A stretch of DNA of 64,000 nucleotides, taken from the NCBI RefSeq assembly GCF_023921805.1, contig NZ_CP074197.1, positions 186,001 to 250,000 on the forward strand, written 5' to 3'. The translations under genes and the position numbers were made by a program. A model generated the notes under the pieces. That model worked only from the letters and a program-made list of their open reading frames with translations, was not told the origin of the DNA and searched no databases. Positions 21,961-31,703 of this stretch are shown here, in pieces. The DNA is from Ruminococcus sp. FMBCY1. Its GTDB lineage: Bacteria; Bacillota; Clostridia; Oscillospirales; Acutalibacteraceae. The first letter of the stretch is position 1. Every line of letters starts with the position of its first letter.

Positions 21961-23363
21961 GAGCTTGTAAAATAAAGTGTGTAAGTTAAAAAATAGCTTG
22001 CACACTTTTTCAATTTTTGGAAAGTGAGTTACAATGAAAGGAAGGAAAAAGGAATGAACGAAATGGCAAAAAGAGAGAAAGCACACGGGGCGAGAACCTC
22101 GCAAAGCAAATTCTCGAACAGTATCATCCGAAAAGCGTTGCAGATATGCAGGACGCCTTGGAAGACATTTTCGGTTCGATGTTTGAAGCAATGCTGCAAG
22201 GCGAAATGAACAATCACTTAGGCTATGAGAGCAACGACCACGGCATAAAAACGACTGATAATCGACGCAACGGTTATACGAACAAAAAGATCAAAACGAG
22301 TGCCGGCGAAGTAGATATCAAAGTACCTCGTGACCGTGATTCGAGCTTTGAAACACAGCTTATACCGAAGCGGCAAAAGGATGTATCCGAGATTGAAGAA
22401 AAGGTTTTGACGATGTATGCAAAAGGAATGAGCCAGCGTGATATTGCCGAAACGATTGAGGATATATATGGCTTTGAAATCTCACACGAAACAGTGTCGC
22501 AAATAACCGATTGCGTTTTAGATAAACTTGACGATTGGCAAAACAGGCCTTTGAAAAGGATGTACACATTTCTGTTTGTGGATTGTATGTATGCTACAAT
22601 CAGAAAAGAGTATGAGAGCAAGAATTATGCAGTATATACGATTTTAGGCTATGATATTGACGGACAAAAGGACATTTTAGGCTTGTGGCTTAACGAAAAC
22701 GAAAGCAAACACACATGGATGCAAATATTTGATGAATTAAAAACACGGGGTGTGGAGGACGTATTGTTTATCTGTATGGATGGTGTTTCCGGTCATGAAG
22801 ACGGTGCAAAAGCGATATTTAAAGATGTTGTCGTGCAGCGTTGTATCGTACATTTAATTCGAAATTCAATTAAATATGTGCCAAGCAAGGACTACAAAAA
22901 ATTCACACAATCGCTTAAAAAAGTTTACAGAGCACCAAGTCTTAATGGATGCAGAAAAGCATTTGAAAAGTTTTGTCAGGAGTGGTCACAATATCCCGGA
23001 GCAGTTGATGTGTGGAAACGAAATTTCAACCATGTCGAGCAGCTTTTCGATTATGGCAGTGCCGTTCGTAAGGTTATGTATACAACCAATGCGGTTGAAA
23101 GCATAAATTCAAGTTTCAGAAAAGTTACAAAAAAGAGGGCTTTTCCAAATGAAAACGCACTACTCAAATTGCTCTATTTACGCACAACCGAGCTTTACAA
23201 AAAGTGGAATGGCAGTAAGGTTCAAAATTGGGCAATGGTCAGAAATCAACTGTCTACAAATGAAAAAATCAGTGCCCTTATTGAAAATACGAGCACATGA
23301 TTTGAAGCATTAACATAATTTTTATGATTTTTAAAAAACTTACACACTTTTCTTGACAAAGCC
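21961..23363 (+). mobile_element. IS256-family insertion sequence
   Basis: The terminal inverted repeats are imperfect: left 21961-21987 and right 23337-23363 share AAAGTGTGTAAGTT and most of the outer 13 bases. The flanks (CCCTGGAT left, GTTAATGG right) are not a target duplication and belong to different genes, so the element probably took part in a deletion after insertion. Confidence 0.85.
22146..23300 (+). CDS. IS256-family (mutator) transposase, N-terminus frameshifted
   Basis: The 384-aa frame holds YRNG-type NGYTNKKIKT, IKVPRDRD, MYAKGMSQRDIAETI and a DDE core (FVDCMYATI, CMDGVSGHEDGAKA and TTNAVESINSSFRK). The expected N-terminus is split: MAKREKAHG lies in another frame starting near 22063, and ENLAKQILEQYHPKSVAD continues in this frame before the Met at 22146, with a frameshift near 22090 in a G-run. 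Translation may start at 22146 without about 30 residues, so activity is uncertain. Confidence 0.85.
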   Translation: MQDALEDIFGSMFEAMLQGEMNNHLGYESNDHGIKTTDNRRNGYTNKKIKTSAGEVDIKVPRDRDSSFETQLIPKRQKDVSEIEEKVLTMYAKGMSQRDIAETIEDIYGFEISHETVSQITDCVLDKLDDWQNRPLKRMYTFLFVDCMYATIRKEYESKNYAVYTILGYDIDGQKDILGLWLNENESKHTWMQIFDELKTRGVEDVLFICMDGVSGHEDGAKAIFKDVVVQRCIVHLIRNSIKYVPSKDYKKFTQSLKKVYRAPSLNGCRKAFEKFCQEWSQYPGAVDVWKRNFNHVEQLFDYGSAVRKVMYTTNAVESINSSFRKVTKKRAFPNENALLKLLYLRTTELYKKWNGSKVQNWAMVRNQLSTNEKISALIENTST

Positions 23364-25332
23364 GTTAATGGAAGACTTGTTTTATTTGGTGATGTATATG
23401 ACAGCAAAAACAATCCTGTACTTGTTGCACTTGAGTTAAATCCGACAGAAAAAGGCGGTAAAAGTTTAAATATAATAAAAATAGCGAGTGCTTACGGCAA
23501 AGATGTTGATTTGCAAGGCTTTATAAATAAAAGTAAAATTTTGTATGTTGAACCAAATAAAGAAAGAACCCATAATTGGCTGTCGGTTAATAGGCTCAAA
23601 TTGCCGTTACCCAGTACCAGATTTGGATTCTTTAATAACAGTATATCTCAAAGTGAAAATAATGTCAATACGAAAAATGACGAAAGTAGCAATGATATCA
23701 AATACAGCATGGGAGGATTGAAAGCAGAAACTGCGGACAAGAGTGCACTTGAGAAAGCTATGGAGCTTGAAAAGGACGGTACAGATTCCGAGAAAATCCG
23801 TAAGGAAACGGGTTGGTTTAAGGGATATGACGGCAAGTGGCGATTTGAGATAGATAACAGCGAATTAGAGTTTAAAACAGATATCGAAAAGAACAGAGCT
23901 GCCGCAATTGAACTTGCGAAAATGAAAGTTAAAAGTGCAGAGCTTGAAGAAAAGATTGTAAATAATACAGCAACAAAAGCAGAGGAAAATGAATACTACA
24001 ATCTTGACGAAAAAATGATTGAGTACAGAAAAGGAGTGAAATTGAGTGATGTAATAAATCATCCCAAACTTTTTGAAGCGTATCCGCAACTAAAGAATGT
24101 AGATGTTTATTACGAGATTTCTTCGGTTAATCGAGGTGTATACAGTTCAAACGGTAATGTGATAATGTTAAATCCGATGAATACGATTGATGAGCAGAAA
24201 GAAGCGATTATTCATGAAATTCAGCACGCAATACAGGGAATAGAAAATTTTGCGAATGGAAGTAATTTGGAATACTGGAAAAATCTCGGATACAGCGATG
24301 AAGAAGCAATGGCAATGTATTATAACACTGCCGGAGAAAGAGAAGCAAGAGATGTTTCTGCCAGAAGAGATTACAATGCAGAGCAAAGAAAAAACATCCG
24401 TCCGGACATTGACCGGAAAGATGTTGTATTTGCTAATAGCGGTGATGTAGGGTATTCGGCGGATGAAAATATAATGCAAAATGATTTTGAGAAGAAAGTT
24501 GACCAGATAGAGAATAATACATATAATTCAGATGATGTTGTTATTATGGGTAGAACCCCAAAAGTGTTACAGGATATTGGATTTAATTCGCTGCCTGTTG
24601 CGATGACGAAAAAACATATATATTCTGTTGCAGTATCAGAAGCGAGGGCGAAAAATGAGGGGAGATATAAGCAAAACACTAATTATCATGATTTAGGTTT
24701 CAATACGGTTAAGCAAATTTATAATAAAATTTCTGATCCGCTTATGGTAATTGCTCACCCTGATTTTACTAATAAAGAGAGCAGGGACAGTACTCATAAA
24801 GTTATTGCATTGGTTGATTTATCCGTAAATAATAAGCAGGTAATAGCACCTATTGCGGTAGATTTTGAAGGTATATATAACAAAAAAATAATTGATGTCA
24901 ATCTTGTAGCAACATACTTTAATAAAAACAATATTAATGATTTAATCAAAGAAGCAATAGCTTTAGAGAATAATAATCAGGTTGGTTTTTATTATTTAGA
25001 CAAAAAAAGAACTCAAAGTATAATTAAGCATGAAGGGTACCAATTACCCAGTATACTTAATAACTCGAGTTCCAACATTATTATACGCAAAATTGATAGC
25101 AATGTCAACAAAAAAATTAAAAAAATTACCCAAAGCCAGCAGTTTGTAAGGTGGTTCGGTGATTGGCAGAATAAGCCGAAAACTGCAAGCAAGGTTGTGG
25201 ACGGCAACGGTGAGCCTCTTGTAGTGTATCACCAGACGGGAAATGATTTTACAGTATTTGATACTAAGCATACCGGTGCGGGTGAGTTTGACAGCGAAAT
25301 GCCGACAGGAATATTTATGAAGCCGACAAATA
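23364..25332 (+). pseudogene. Polyvalent phage-type toxin gene, both ends lost
   Basis: The frame is open from the IS256 boundary (VNGRLVLFGDVYD) to the next IS-like junction. It resembles MuF/large polyvalent proteins of mobile elements: a nuclease-like segment ending LPSTRFGFFNNSI, a domain with WFKGYDGKWRFEID, a metallopeptidase-like domain with IIHEIQHAIQG (HExxH), a second nuclease-like segment (VAMTKKHIYSVAV to LPSILNNSSSN) and the beginning of an ART-like domain (EPLVVYHQTGNDFTVF). The C-terminus stops at MKPTN where homology should continue. The N-terminal delivery part is missing. A TTG at 23511 would give 616 aa but no site supports it. Confidence 0.75.
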
Positions 25333-26640
25333 GGGTACCCCATAAATTTCTGTGTAAATAATAATCCTTCAAGCAATAACAAAACAGCGGATTGCAGTGT
25401 AATCAGTCTTTCTGATTTGCCCCGTGTCAACTTTTCATTCCGCAGACAGGAAATTCTATTCTCGGGGGCAAATCAAGCCGGTATTCTGTCCTCAAATATT
25501 ATCGATAACTGGCTTAAAACAACATCCCAGTTTCGACATCTTTGTGTCCAGCGTTCGACAATCTTTTGCGACGCTAAATACAACATTTTGCGCAGGCTGT
25601 CATCATTCGTGAATGACGGCTTGTTCTTCGTAATCTGCCTGAACTGGCGGTTCAGCCCTTCGATAATATTCGTTGTATATATTATCTTCCGAACCTCGGG
25701 CGGATATGCGAAGAATGTGGATAGAATATCCCAATTTTCCTCCCAACTTTTCACGCAGGATGGATAAGTTTTGCCCCACTTGTCCTTGAACAAAATCAGG
25801 TTGTTCATAGCTTCTTCCTCGTTGATAGCTTGATATACTTTCTTGAGGTCAACCATCAGCCCCTTGATGTGTTTGTAGCTTACAAATCTTGTGCTTGAGC
25901 GTATCTGATGAATGATGCAACGCTGAATTTGTGCGTTCGGAAAAGCCGCTTCAATAGCTTGTCTGAAATCTGTCAGACCGTCAACGCAGAACAGAAATAC
26001 GTCTTTAATCCCACGAGTTTTGAGCTCGTTCAACACATTCAACCAAAATTTACTGCTCTCATTTTCGCCAATCCATATGCCGAGAATATCTTTCTGCCCG
26101 TCAAGATTGATGCCCAAAACTACATACGCAGCCTTCGTGATATACTGATGATTTTCCTTGACCTTGTAATGAATTGCATCCATAAGCACAAACGGATATA
26201 CAGCTTCAAGAGGTCGATTTTGCCATGCAGTCACATCGGGCATAATCTTCTCGCTGATTTTGCTGACAAGCTCGGGAGAGATTTCTACATCATACAGATT
26301 TTTGATTTGTTCGGAAATATCACGCTGGCTCATTCCACAGGCATAAAGTGAGAGGATTTTCTCTTCCATACCGTCTGCATTGCGGTTGTATTTGCTGATT
26401 ATTTTGGGTTCTTATTCGCCGTTTCTATCCCTCGGAATTTTGATTTCAAGCTCTCCCATCTGCGTTTTTATCGTCTTTTTCGAGTAGCCGTTTCTGTAAT
26501 TTTTCGACTTATTGCCACATTCATCATTCGACGTTCTTTCGCTTTTCTCATAGCCGAGTTCATCGGCAAGCTCACATTCCATAACCTCCTGAAGAATGTC
26601 CTTGAACATATCTTTCATCGCTGTCATCACTTCATCTGTT
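25333..26640 (-). mobile_element. Decayed IS256-family element
   Basis: The toxin gene breaks at about 25333 at GGGTACCCCATAAATTTCTG, which may be the right end of an insertion sequence. I could not find a matching inverted copy between 26631 and 26768, so the other end is lost or too diverged. Limits are approximate. Confidence 0.6.
25473..26630 (-). pseudogene. IS256-family transposase with in-frame stop
   Basis: Two frames join if one TAA at 26413 is read through: the first ends IKIPRDRNGE, the second continues EPKIISKYNRNADGMEEKIL. The second part keeps ACGMSQRDISEQI, FVLMDAIHYKV, FCVDGLTDFRQAIEAAFP and TTNIIEGLNRQFRQ. A single substitution of a Tyr codon would give the stop. It is a different subgroup from the element at 21961-23363. 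Confidence 0.88.
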
Positions 26641-26768
26641 GATGTGAAATTCTGACTTCTTCTTTACCTTGATTCGCTATCTTTCTATTTCTTCTGTCCG
26701 TTCACCATCCCACAAAAATAGTGATGAACCACTTTTTTTATCAGTCATCGCTTTTTTGTGTTATTATT

Positions 26769-28067
26769 TTATTTAATTTTCAAAACAACTGCGAGAGTGA
26801 ATTTCATATTTTCGGGGTCAAAATTATGACTTACATTACCGTTGTATTGTTTGGCTATTCGTTCTATACTTTTTATTCCGTAGCCGTGAATAAATTTATT
26901 GCTTTTGGTTGTCTGTAATTTGCCGTCCTTAAGATTGGGAGCACTTGCACAGTAATTCCATATGTTGATTACAATATAGTTTGTGTTCGTTTGCTTAACT
27001 GTAAGCTCAATTTTCTTGTTATCGGCATTTTGCGTTGCCTCGAGAGCGTTTTCAAGAATATTATCAAGTAATGATGTTATATCGTTATTTGAAATGCAAG
27101 AAAAATCTATATCTCGAATATCGCAGTAGAAGTCAATCTCTTTATCTTTGCAAGCACTGACATATCTGTTTATGATTGCATTTATAAGTTTGTTATCGCT
27201 GTATTTCTTTAAGTATTTAATCTGATAATCTTCATACAGACTGTCAATGTATTTGTTTATGCTTTCAAAGTCTTTTTCGTTTGAAAGTTCTTTTATTGAA
27301 AGCAAGTGGCGTTTTATATCGTGAATTAAAATATTAGAATTTTCGTATTGATTTTGTAAAATAGAGTAATATTCGGTATCAATTTCTGATTTTTGCTTTT
27401 GCAGCTTTAGCGCCGTGTTTTCGTATTGAGTTTTCAATACGTCTTCGTGTACAAGAAAAACAACTATATTTGAATACATTAAAAGCAGAGCGCCTACCGC
27501 AAACAAAACATATGTAAATTCGTCAAGTTTATAGTTAAGCGAAATGTATGACATACCGCATATTATAAGTATTGACGCCATCGGCAGAAAGAAAAGCATA
27601 TCTGTTTTATTTAGCTTCAAATTTTCTTTATTTTCTTTGACGGAAATTTTAGATACAAAGTATGCAATAAAGAAGAAAAATAACTGCGAGCTGCCGCTTA
27701 ATAAGAAAAATATCATACCGTTCTCAGTGATTCCTTTAATATCAATATTAAAAGTTACCATTACAAGAAACAGCAGAGTCATTTTTGTTATGAGAGTTAT
27801 AGATGTGAGAAGAATTGAAGTAAATATTGCTTGAAAAACATTTGTGTTAAAGCAAAAAATACACAGCAACAGATTGCAAGCTAAAAATGCTACAATATTT
27901 GAATATTCGACACCTACCGTATTTATTATAAATTGCAGTGCAGCAGACAATGAAAAACATAAAAATAAACCCATATTGCTCATTTTCTGAGCAAATTTGC
28001 TGGAAATAAATATGTAAGAAATGATTGCCCCAAATACCGTTACCGTCGCATAGCTGAAAATTATCAT
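26769..28067 (-). CDS. GHKL sensor histidine kinase, AgrC/ComD type
   Basis: Membrane sensor that passes phosphate to the LytTR regulator encoded upstream. The 432-aa protein has about six membrane helices in the first 200 residues, a coiled coil, the phosphoacceptor motif HDIKRH, the N-box LLDNILENALEAT and a G-box HGYGIKSIERI. This is the family of peptide-pheromone receptors. Its ATG overlaps the regulator stop by four bases. No AgrB/AgrD-like genes are in the window, so the signal is unknown. Confidence 0.9.
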   Translation of the reverse strand: MIIFSYATVTVFGAIISYIFISSKFAQKMSNMGLFLCFSLSAALQFIINTVGVEYSNIVAFLACNLLLCIFCFNTNVFQAIFTSILLTSITLITKMTLLFLVMVTFNIDIKGITENGMIFFLLSGSSQLFFFFIAYFVSKISVKENKENLKLNKTDMLFFLPMASILIICGMSYISLNYKLDEFTYVLFAVGALLLMYSNIVVFLVHEDVLKTQYENTALKLQKQKSEIDTEYYSILQNQYENSNILIHDIKRHLLSIKELSNEKDFESINKYIDSLYEDYQIKYLKKYSDNKLINAIINRYVSACKDKEIDFYCDIRDIDFSCISNNDITSLLDNILENALEATQNADNKKIELTVKQTNTNYIVINIWNYCASAPNLKDGKLQTTKSNKFIHGYGIKSIERIAKQYNGNVSHNFDPENMKFTLAVVLKIK

Positions 28068-28783
28068 ACAATACCTCCCGCAAAATCAAAAAAGGCTTTT
28101 TTAAATTCTGCGTATTTTCTTTGCGAAATGCAATGCTCCATAAGATTCTCATTGGCCCCCTGAAATGTAATTGAACTTTTATCAAAGTTAATTACATTCT
28201 GTAAGTTTACGATATAGCTTTTATGCGATTGGACAAAGCAGTTAGGCTGATTGATTATTTCGTACCATTCGGCAGGTTTCTTATTGGTTTCGTATGATTT
28301 GTATTTAGTAACGATAAGTGAACCGTGTTTTCTGTTTTCAATATAGAGAATATCCCTTGTTTTTACGGTGAAAATTTCGTCATATTTTTCTATTATAATA
28401 CTTTTACTGATTTTCTTGTAATAGTCAACGGCTTCAAGAAAATTTCTGTTAAACCTTTCAGTGTCAATCGGCTTTGAAAGATATCTGAAAACCTGAATTT
28501 TCATTGCACTGTCAAGGTAAGCCGGATATGAGGTAAGAATCATAATAATAATGTCAGGGTTTAATTGTTTTAATCTTTCCGATACCTCAAGTCCGTTTAC
28601 GGCAGGCATTTGAACATCGACTATAGCGATGTCGTAAGAATGTTTTTCTTTAAAAATAAAATCACCGCAGGTACGCATATCTATATTAAATTCTATTTTA
28701 TAGTTTTTTTGAAGATTACGTATAAGTGACCGTACTTTTTCGAGTATTGATTTATCATCATCACAAAGCAGAATATTAAGCAC
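28064..28783 (-). CDS. LytTR-family response regulator, AgrA type
   Basis: The 239-aa protein has a receiver domain (ILLCDDDKS, phosphoacceptor Asp in VDVQMPAVNG, Lys in YLSKPID) and a LytTR DNA-binding domain from about residue 130 (DILYIENRKHGSL, SHKSYIVNLQNV). GGGGGAAT lies before the ATG. The kinase gene follows in a four-base overlap. Its targets are unknown; the divergent structured leader at 28883-29079 is a possible one. Confidence 0.9.
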   Translation of the reverse strand: MLNILLCDDDKSILEKVRSLIRNLQKNYKIEFNIDMRTCGDFIFKEKHSYDIAIVDVQMPAVNGLEVSERLKQLNPDIIIMILTSYPAYLDSAMKIQVFRYLSKPIDTERFNRNFLEAVDYYKKISKSIIIEKYDEIFTVKTRDILYIENRKHGSLIVTKYKSYETNKKPAEWYEIINQPNCFVQSHKSYIVNLQNVINFDKSSITFQGANENLMEHCISQRKYAEFKKAFFDFAGGIV

Positions 28784-28882
28784 CGAAATTCCCCCTTTAG
28801 AAGATATTATACAACATAATTTTTAATTTGTCATATAAAAAACATCACTTTTGACTTTTTTTAATGCGTTTTTGCCCAAACT

Positions 28883-28911
28883 GTAACAAATGAAAATCCT
28901 TGTGCTATAAT
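28883..28911 (+). promoter_or_regulatory. Extended -10 promoter upstream of the Tdi1-like gene
   Basis: TGCTATAAT (28903-28911) is an extended -10 box; the -35 region GTAACA is weak. Transcription would start near 28918 and give a leader of about 160 bases. Confidence 0.55.
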
Positions 28912-28982
28912 AAAATCAGTAAATAAAGGAAAAACAAGTACATTTAGAAGTTTTGTATTTAGCGGTTTTGATTATGGCACTT

Positions 28983-29035
28983 CACAGCTACTTCATACAT
29001 CTGCGATATGATGTGTGAAGTAAAGCGGTGCTGTG
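28983..29035 (+). promoter_or_regulatory. Long stem-loop in the leader RNA
   Basis: TACTTCATACATC (28989-29001) pairs with GATGTGTGAAGTA (29010-29022), 13 pairs with one wobble, and CACAGC with GCTGTG extends it. CTTCACA at 28980 could pair with the same 3' arm, so two exclusive folds exist. A 14-codon frame (MALHSYFIHLRYDV) starts at 28975 within it. It matches no riboswitch class that I can name. Confidence 0.5.
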
Positions 29036-29079
29036 CAACGGTACGGAGGTTTGTATAAAATAAAAAGGGAGAAATACTC

Positions 29080-29628
29080 TTGAATACAGTTGCATTACAG
29101 GATTTTCAATCATATGCAAAAGTTAATGACAATGTTATTAACAAATTCAAGAATAAAATTCCTGAAACTTTGCTTAAAATTTGGCAAAATTACGGATTAG
29201 GCACTTCTATGAACGGATATATTAAAGTGATTAATCCCGATGATTATCAAAGTATAATTGATAATACATACTTTCCGTATAAAGACGCAGTTCCCATTTT
29301 TGTAACTGCATTTGGTGACATAATTACCTTGGAAAGCGGCGAATATATAAGTATAATGTATCTTCGCTACGGAAAATGTGAACTGATGCTCAAAGATTTT
29401 GATTTCTTTTTAAAAAGACTTGCAGACAAGAGCTTTTTAAACGAATTTTTTTCTTTGAATCAGTATTATAAAGCTGTTAACGAACATGGAAATTTGTTGT
29501 ATATAGAGTGTTTTGGTTATATGCCTTTATTAGCGCTCGGTGGGGACGAAGACACCGATAATCTGAAAAAATTTCAGATACCGGAGCACATAGCGTTGAT
29601 AAATTCATATTTCCTCATACTGATGTAA
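29080..29628 (+). CDS. GAD-like/DUF1851 protein (Tdi1-type immunity fold)
   Basis: The 182-aa protein starts at TTG behind AAAGGGAG. Residues 1-110 resemble the GAD-like domain (PETLLKIWQNYGLG, GYIKVINPDDYQ, FGDIITLE), and the C-terminal half ends with MPLLALGGDEDTDNLKKFQI, like DUF1851, a family that includes the type VI immunity protein Tdi1. Such proteins often occur as orphan immunity genes. No cognate toxin lies next to it. The family match is from pattern memory. Confidence 0.65.
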   Translation: MNTVALQDFQSYAKVNDNVINKFKNKIPETLLKIWQNYGLGTSMNGYIKVINPDDYQSIIDNTYFPYKDAVPIFVTAFGDIITLESGEYISIMYLRYGKCELMLKDFDFFLKRLADKSFLNEFFSLNQYYKAVNEHGNLLYIECFGYMPLLALGGDEDTDNLKKFQIPEHIALINSYFLILM

Positions 29629-29740
29629 ATCCGTTCTGCCTGACATCTTGAGATTTATAAAAATTGAGTAATCGGCAATATTGATGTTTAAAGAGAGAGG
29701 GAGCAAGATGTTAGGCAACGAGATTTAATTTTAAAATTTT

Positions 29741-29776
29741 AGGCGGATACTTGCAAAGAGTACCCGCCTATTTTTT
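29741..29776 (+). terminator. Terminator after the Tdi1-like gene
   Basis: AGGCGGATACT pairs with AGTACCCGCCT (one mismatch) and is followed by ATTTTTTC. It lies about 110 bases past the stop. Confidence 0.75.
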
Positions 29777-29976
29777 CGTAAAAGTTATGGTTTTGCGGAT
29801 TGTCGGTCGGGCATTGAAATTTAGCTAACGCTAAATTATCCTCCCAAAAACAAAAAAGTTTACTCAATTTTTTCAAAAATTGCGGGTATGGGCAGCGCCC
29901 ATAAAAATCTTCCGATATAACAATTTATCAGGAGCAAACAGCGAGCTGTTTGGCTATCGTTAGATTGCATAAACGG

Positions 29977-30049
29977 AAAGTATTTGTGGGCTTTGCCCAC
30001 ACCCACGACCTTTGAAAAGGTCGACCAAACTTTTATAATTGCTTTTCCA
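29977..30049. repeat. Intergenic two-hairpin repeat, copy 1
   Basis: AAAGTATTTGTGGGCTTTGC and onward is repeated at 43823-43897. Both copies fold into TGTGGGC/GCCCACA and a second hairpin whose base pairs change together (CGACC/GGTCG here, CAACC/GGTTG there). Confidence 0.75.
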
Positions 30050-30120
30050 ATTTATTCCGCTAAACCATAATTTACACAAACGATTAGTATTGAATTTTGA
30101 TAAATAATCTAATTTATTAT

Positions 30121-30156
30121 GAAAAAAACCGCTTGAGCTATAAAACTCAAGCGGTT
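30121..30156 (-). terminator. murA terminator
   Basis: On the minus strand AACCGCTTGAG and CTCAAGCGGTT form a perfect 11-bp stem followed by seven T residues, 20 bases past the murA stop. Confidence 0.85.
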
Positions 30157-30175
30157 AAATTTTTATGTTTAATTA

Positions 30176-31468
30176 TTAAGCCCGAAGTTCTTCTTCGTTA
30201 TCGCCTGCATAATAAACTTTTTTGATGTCAGCACCCAATGCTCTGAATTTTTCAATTACATCTTCATAGCCACGCTCAATGTACTGGATACTTGAAATTT
30301 CAGTAACACCGTTAATTTCAAGTGCCGCAATAATCATTGCTGCACCGGCTCTTAGATCGGTAGCTTTTACAGGAGCTGCTGTAAGCAGAGATCCGCCCTC
30401 AATAATTGCAAGTCTGCCCTCAACAGAAATGTGTGCACCCATTCTAACAAGCTCACTTACATACTGATAACGGTTATCCCATACATTTTCATTTATAATG
30501 CTTGTACCCGGTACACTTACAAGAAGTGCGGCAAATTGCGGCTGACAGTCAGTAGGGAAACCGGGATGTGGCATAGTCTTAATATTACAACGCTTTAAAG
30601 GATTCTTTGTAGCGTCAATTTTGATAGCCTCATCGTATTCGGTAATTACAACACCCATTTCACGGAGTTTAGCTGTAATTGATTCAAGGTGCTTTGGAGT
30701 AATGTTATTTACTGTAATGCAACCTCTTGTAGCAGCTGCCGCACACATATATGTGCCTGCCTCAATCTGATCCGGAATAATCGAATATGTTATGCCGTGG
30801 AGATATTTTACGCCACGGATTTTAATAACATCTGTACCTGCGCCTCTTACATCTGCGCCCATTGAATTAAGAAAGTTAGCGAGGTCAACAATATGCGGTT
30901 CTCTTGCGGCATTTTCAATGATAGTCATACCCTCGGCTTTAGATGCCGCAAGCATAATATTCATTGTAGCTCCTACAGATACTACATCAAGGTAAATATG
31001 CTCACCGTGAAGATTATCAGCATCTGCCTCAATAATCGCGCCGTCAACAAGCTGTGTTACTGCGCCCATAGCTTCAAAGCCTTTTAAATGCTGATCAATC
31101 GGACGGACACCGAAGTTACAACCACCCGGTAAAGCAACCTGAGCTTTACCGCATCTGCCCAGAAGAGCACCGAGAAGGTAATAAGATGCTCTCATACCTC
31201 TTACAAGTTCTGTTGTTGCAGAGTGAGTTGAAATATGTGTCGGGTCTATATAAAGTGATGATTTATTAATTCTTCTTACCTGTGCACCCATCTGCTGAAG
31301 AATTCTGCTGATAAGTGAAACATCGCTGATGTTAGGTATATTTTCAATCTGACAAGGCTCGTCACAAAGGATTACTGCCGGGATAATTGCTACTGCGGCG
31401 TTTTTTGCACCGCTGATATTTACTTCACCAAAAAGCGGCTTACCGCCGTTTACTACAAACTTTTCCAA
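30176..31468 (-). CDS. murA: UDP-N-acetylglucosamine 1-carboxyvinyltransferase
   Basis: First committed step of peptidoglycan synthesis, transfer of enolpyruvate from PEP to UDP-GlcNAc, in the cytoplasm. The TTG at 31468 gives MEKFVVNGGKPLFGEVNISG, the usual MurA N-terminus, and follows GGAG; frames starting further upstream have no site. The 430-aa protein carries SGAKNAAV with the substrate Lys, the catalytic Cys in LPGGCNFGVRP (the target of fosfomycin) and FPTDCQPQFAAL. It is a single gene with its own promoter (31704-31732) and terminator. Confidence 0.96.
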   Translation of the reverse strand: MEKFVVNGGKPLFGEVNISGAKNAAVAIIPAVILCDEPCQIENIPNISDVSLISRILQQMGAQVRRINKSSLYIDPTHISTHSATTELVRGMRASYYLLGALLGRCGKAQVALPGGCNFGVRPIDQHLKGFEAMGAVTQLVDGAIIEADADNLHGEHIYLDVVSVGATMNIMLAASKAEGMTIIENAAREPHIVDLANFLNSMGADVRGAGTDVIKIRGVKYLHGITYSIIPDQIEAGTYMCAAAATRGCITVNNITPKHLESITAKLREMGVVITEYDEAIKIDATKNPLKRCNIKTMPHPGFPTDCQPQFAALLVSVPGTSIINENVWDNRYQYVSELVRMGAHISVEGRLAIIEGGSLLTAAPVKATDLRAGAAMIIAALEINGVTEISSIQYIERGYEDVIEKFRALGADIKKVYYAGDNEEELRA

Positions 31469-31703
31469 ACCGTTACACTCCAATTCCATATACTGTACAT
31501 TCACAATAACGAATATGTGAGTTTACATAATCTAAATCTAAATAAAAGTGCGTGCCAAAAAACAGCAACATTGATTGCTGTAAAAATGAGTATCTGCCAG
31601 ATTACTCAACTGATAATAGTATATCCACAAATATATTACATTTTCTTAAAACACACATTTTGTAGCATTACAACAAGGTAACACTAACATTCCTATACAG
31701 AAA

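Larger units (their letters stand above)
29629..30175. other. 547-base gap with hairpins and an intergenic repeat
   Basis: No gene seen. It contains a terminator (29741-29776) and hairpins AATTTAGC/GCTAAATT (29818-29837), TATGGGC/GCCCATA (29887-29903), TGTGGGC/GCCCACA (29985-30001) and GACCTTT/AAAGGTC (30007-30022), then the murA terminator. Confidence 0.7.

Noticed and set aside
22024..22209. Separate 61-codon gene at the start of the IS256-type element
   Set aside because: Its beginning (MAKREKAHG) is the displaced N-terminus of the transposase, split by a frameshift, not a separate protein.
26631..26768. Second inverted repeat of the decayed IS256-type element
   Set aside because: I searched for the complement of GGGTACCCCATAAATTTC and found none, so the right border is not claimed.
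26769..28783. Agr-type quorum-sensing locus
   Set aside because: The kinase and regulator are AgrC/AgrA-like, but no AgrB protease or short precursor peptide gene is visible nearby.
28975..29019. 14-codon leader peptide as a gene
   Set aside because: No ribosome binding site is visible and the frame lies in a strong stem; it is mentioned only as part of the leader.
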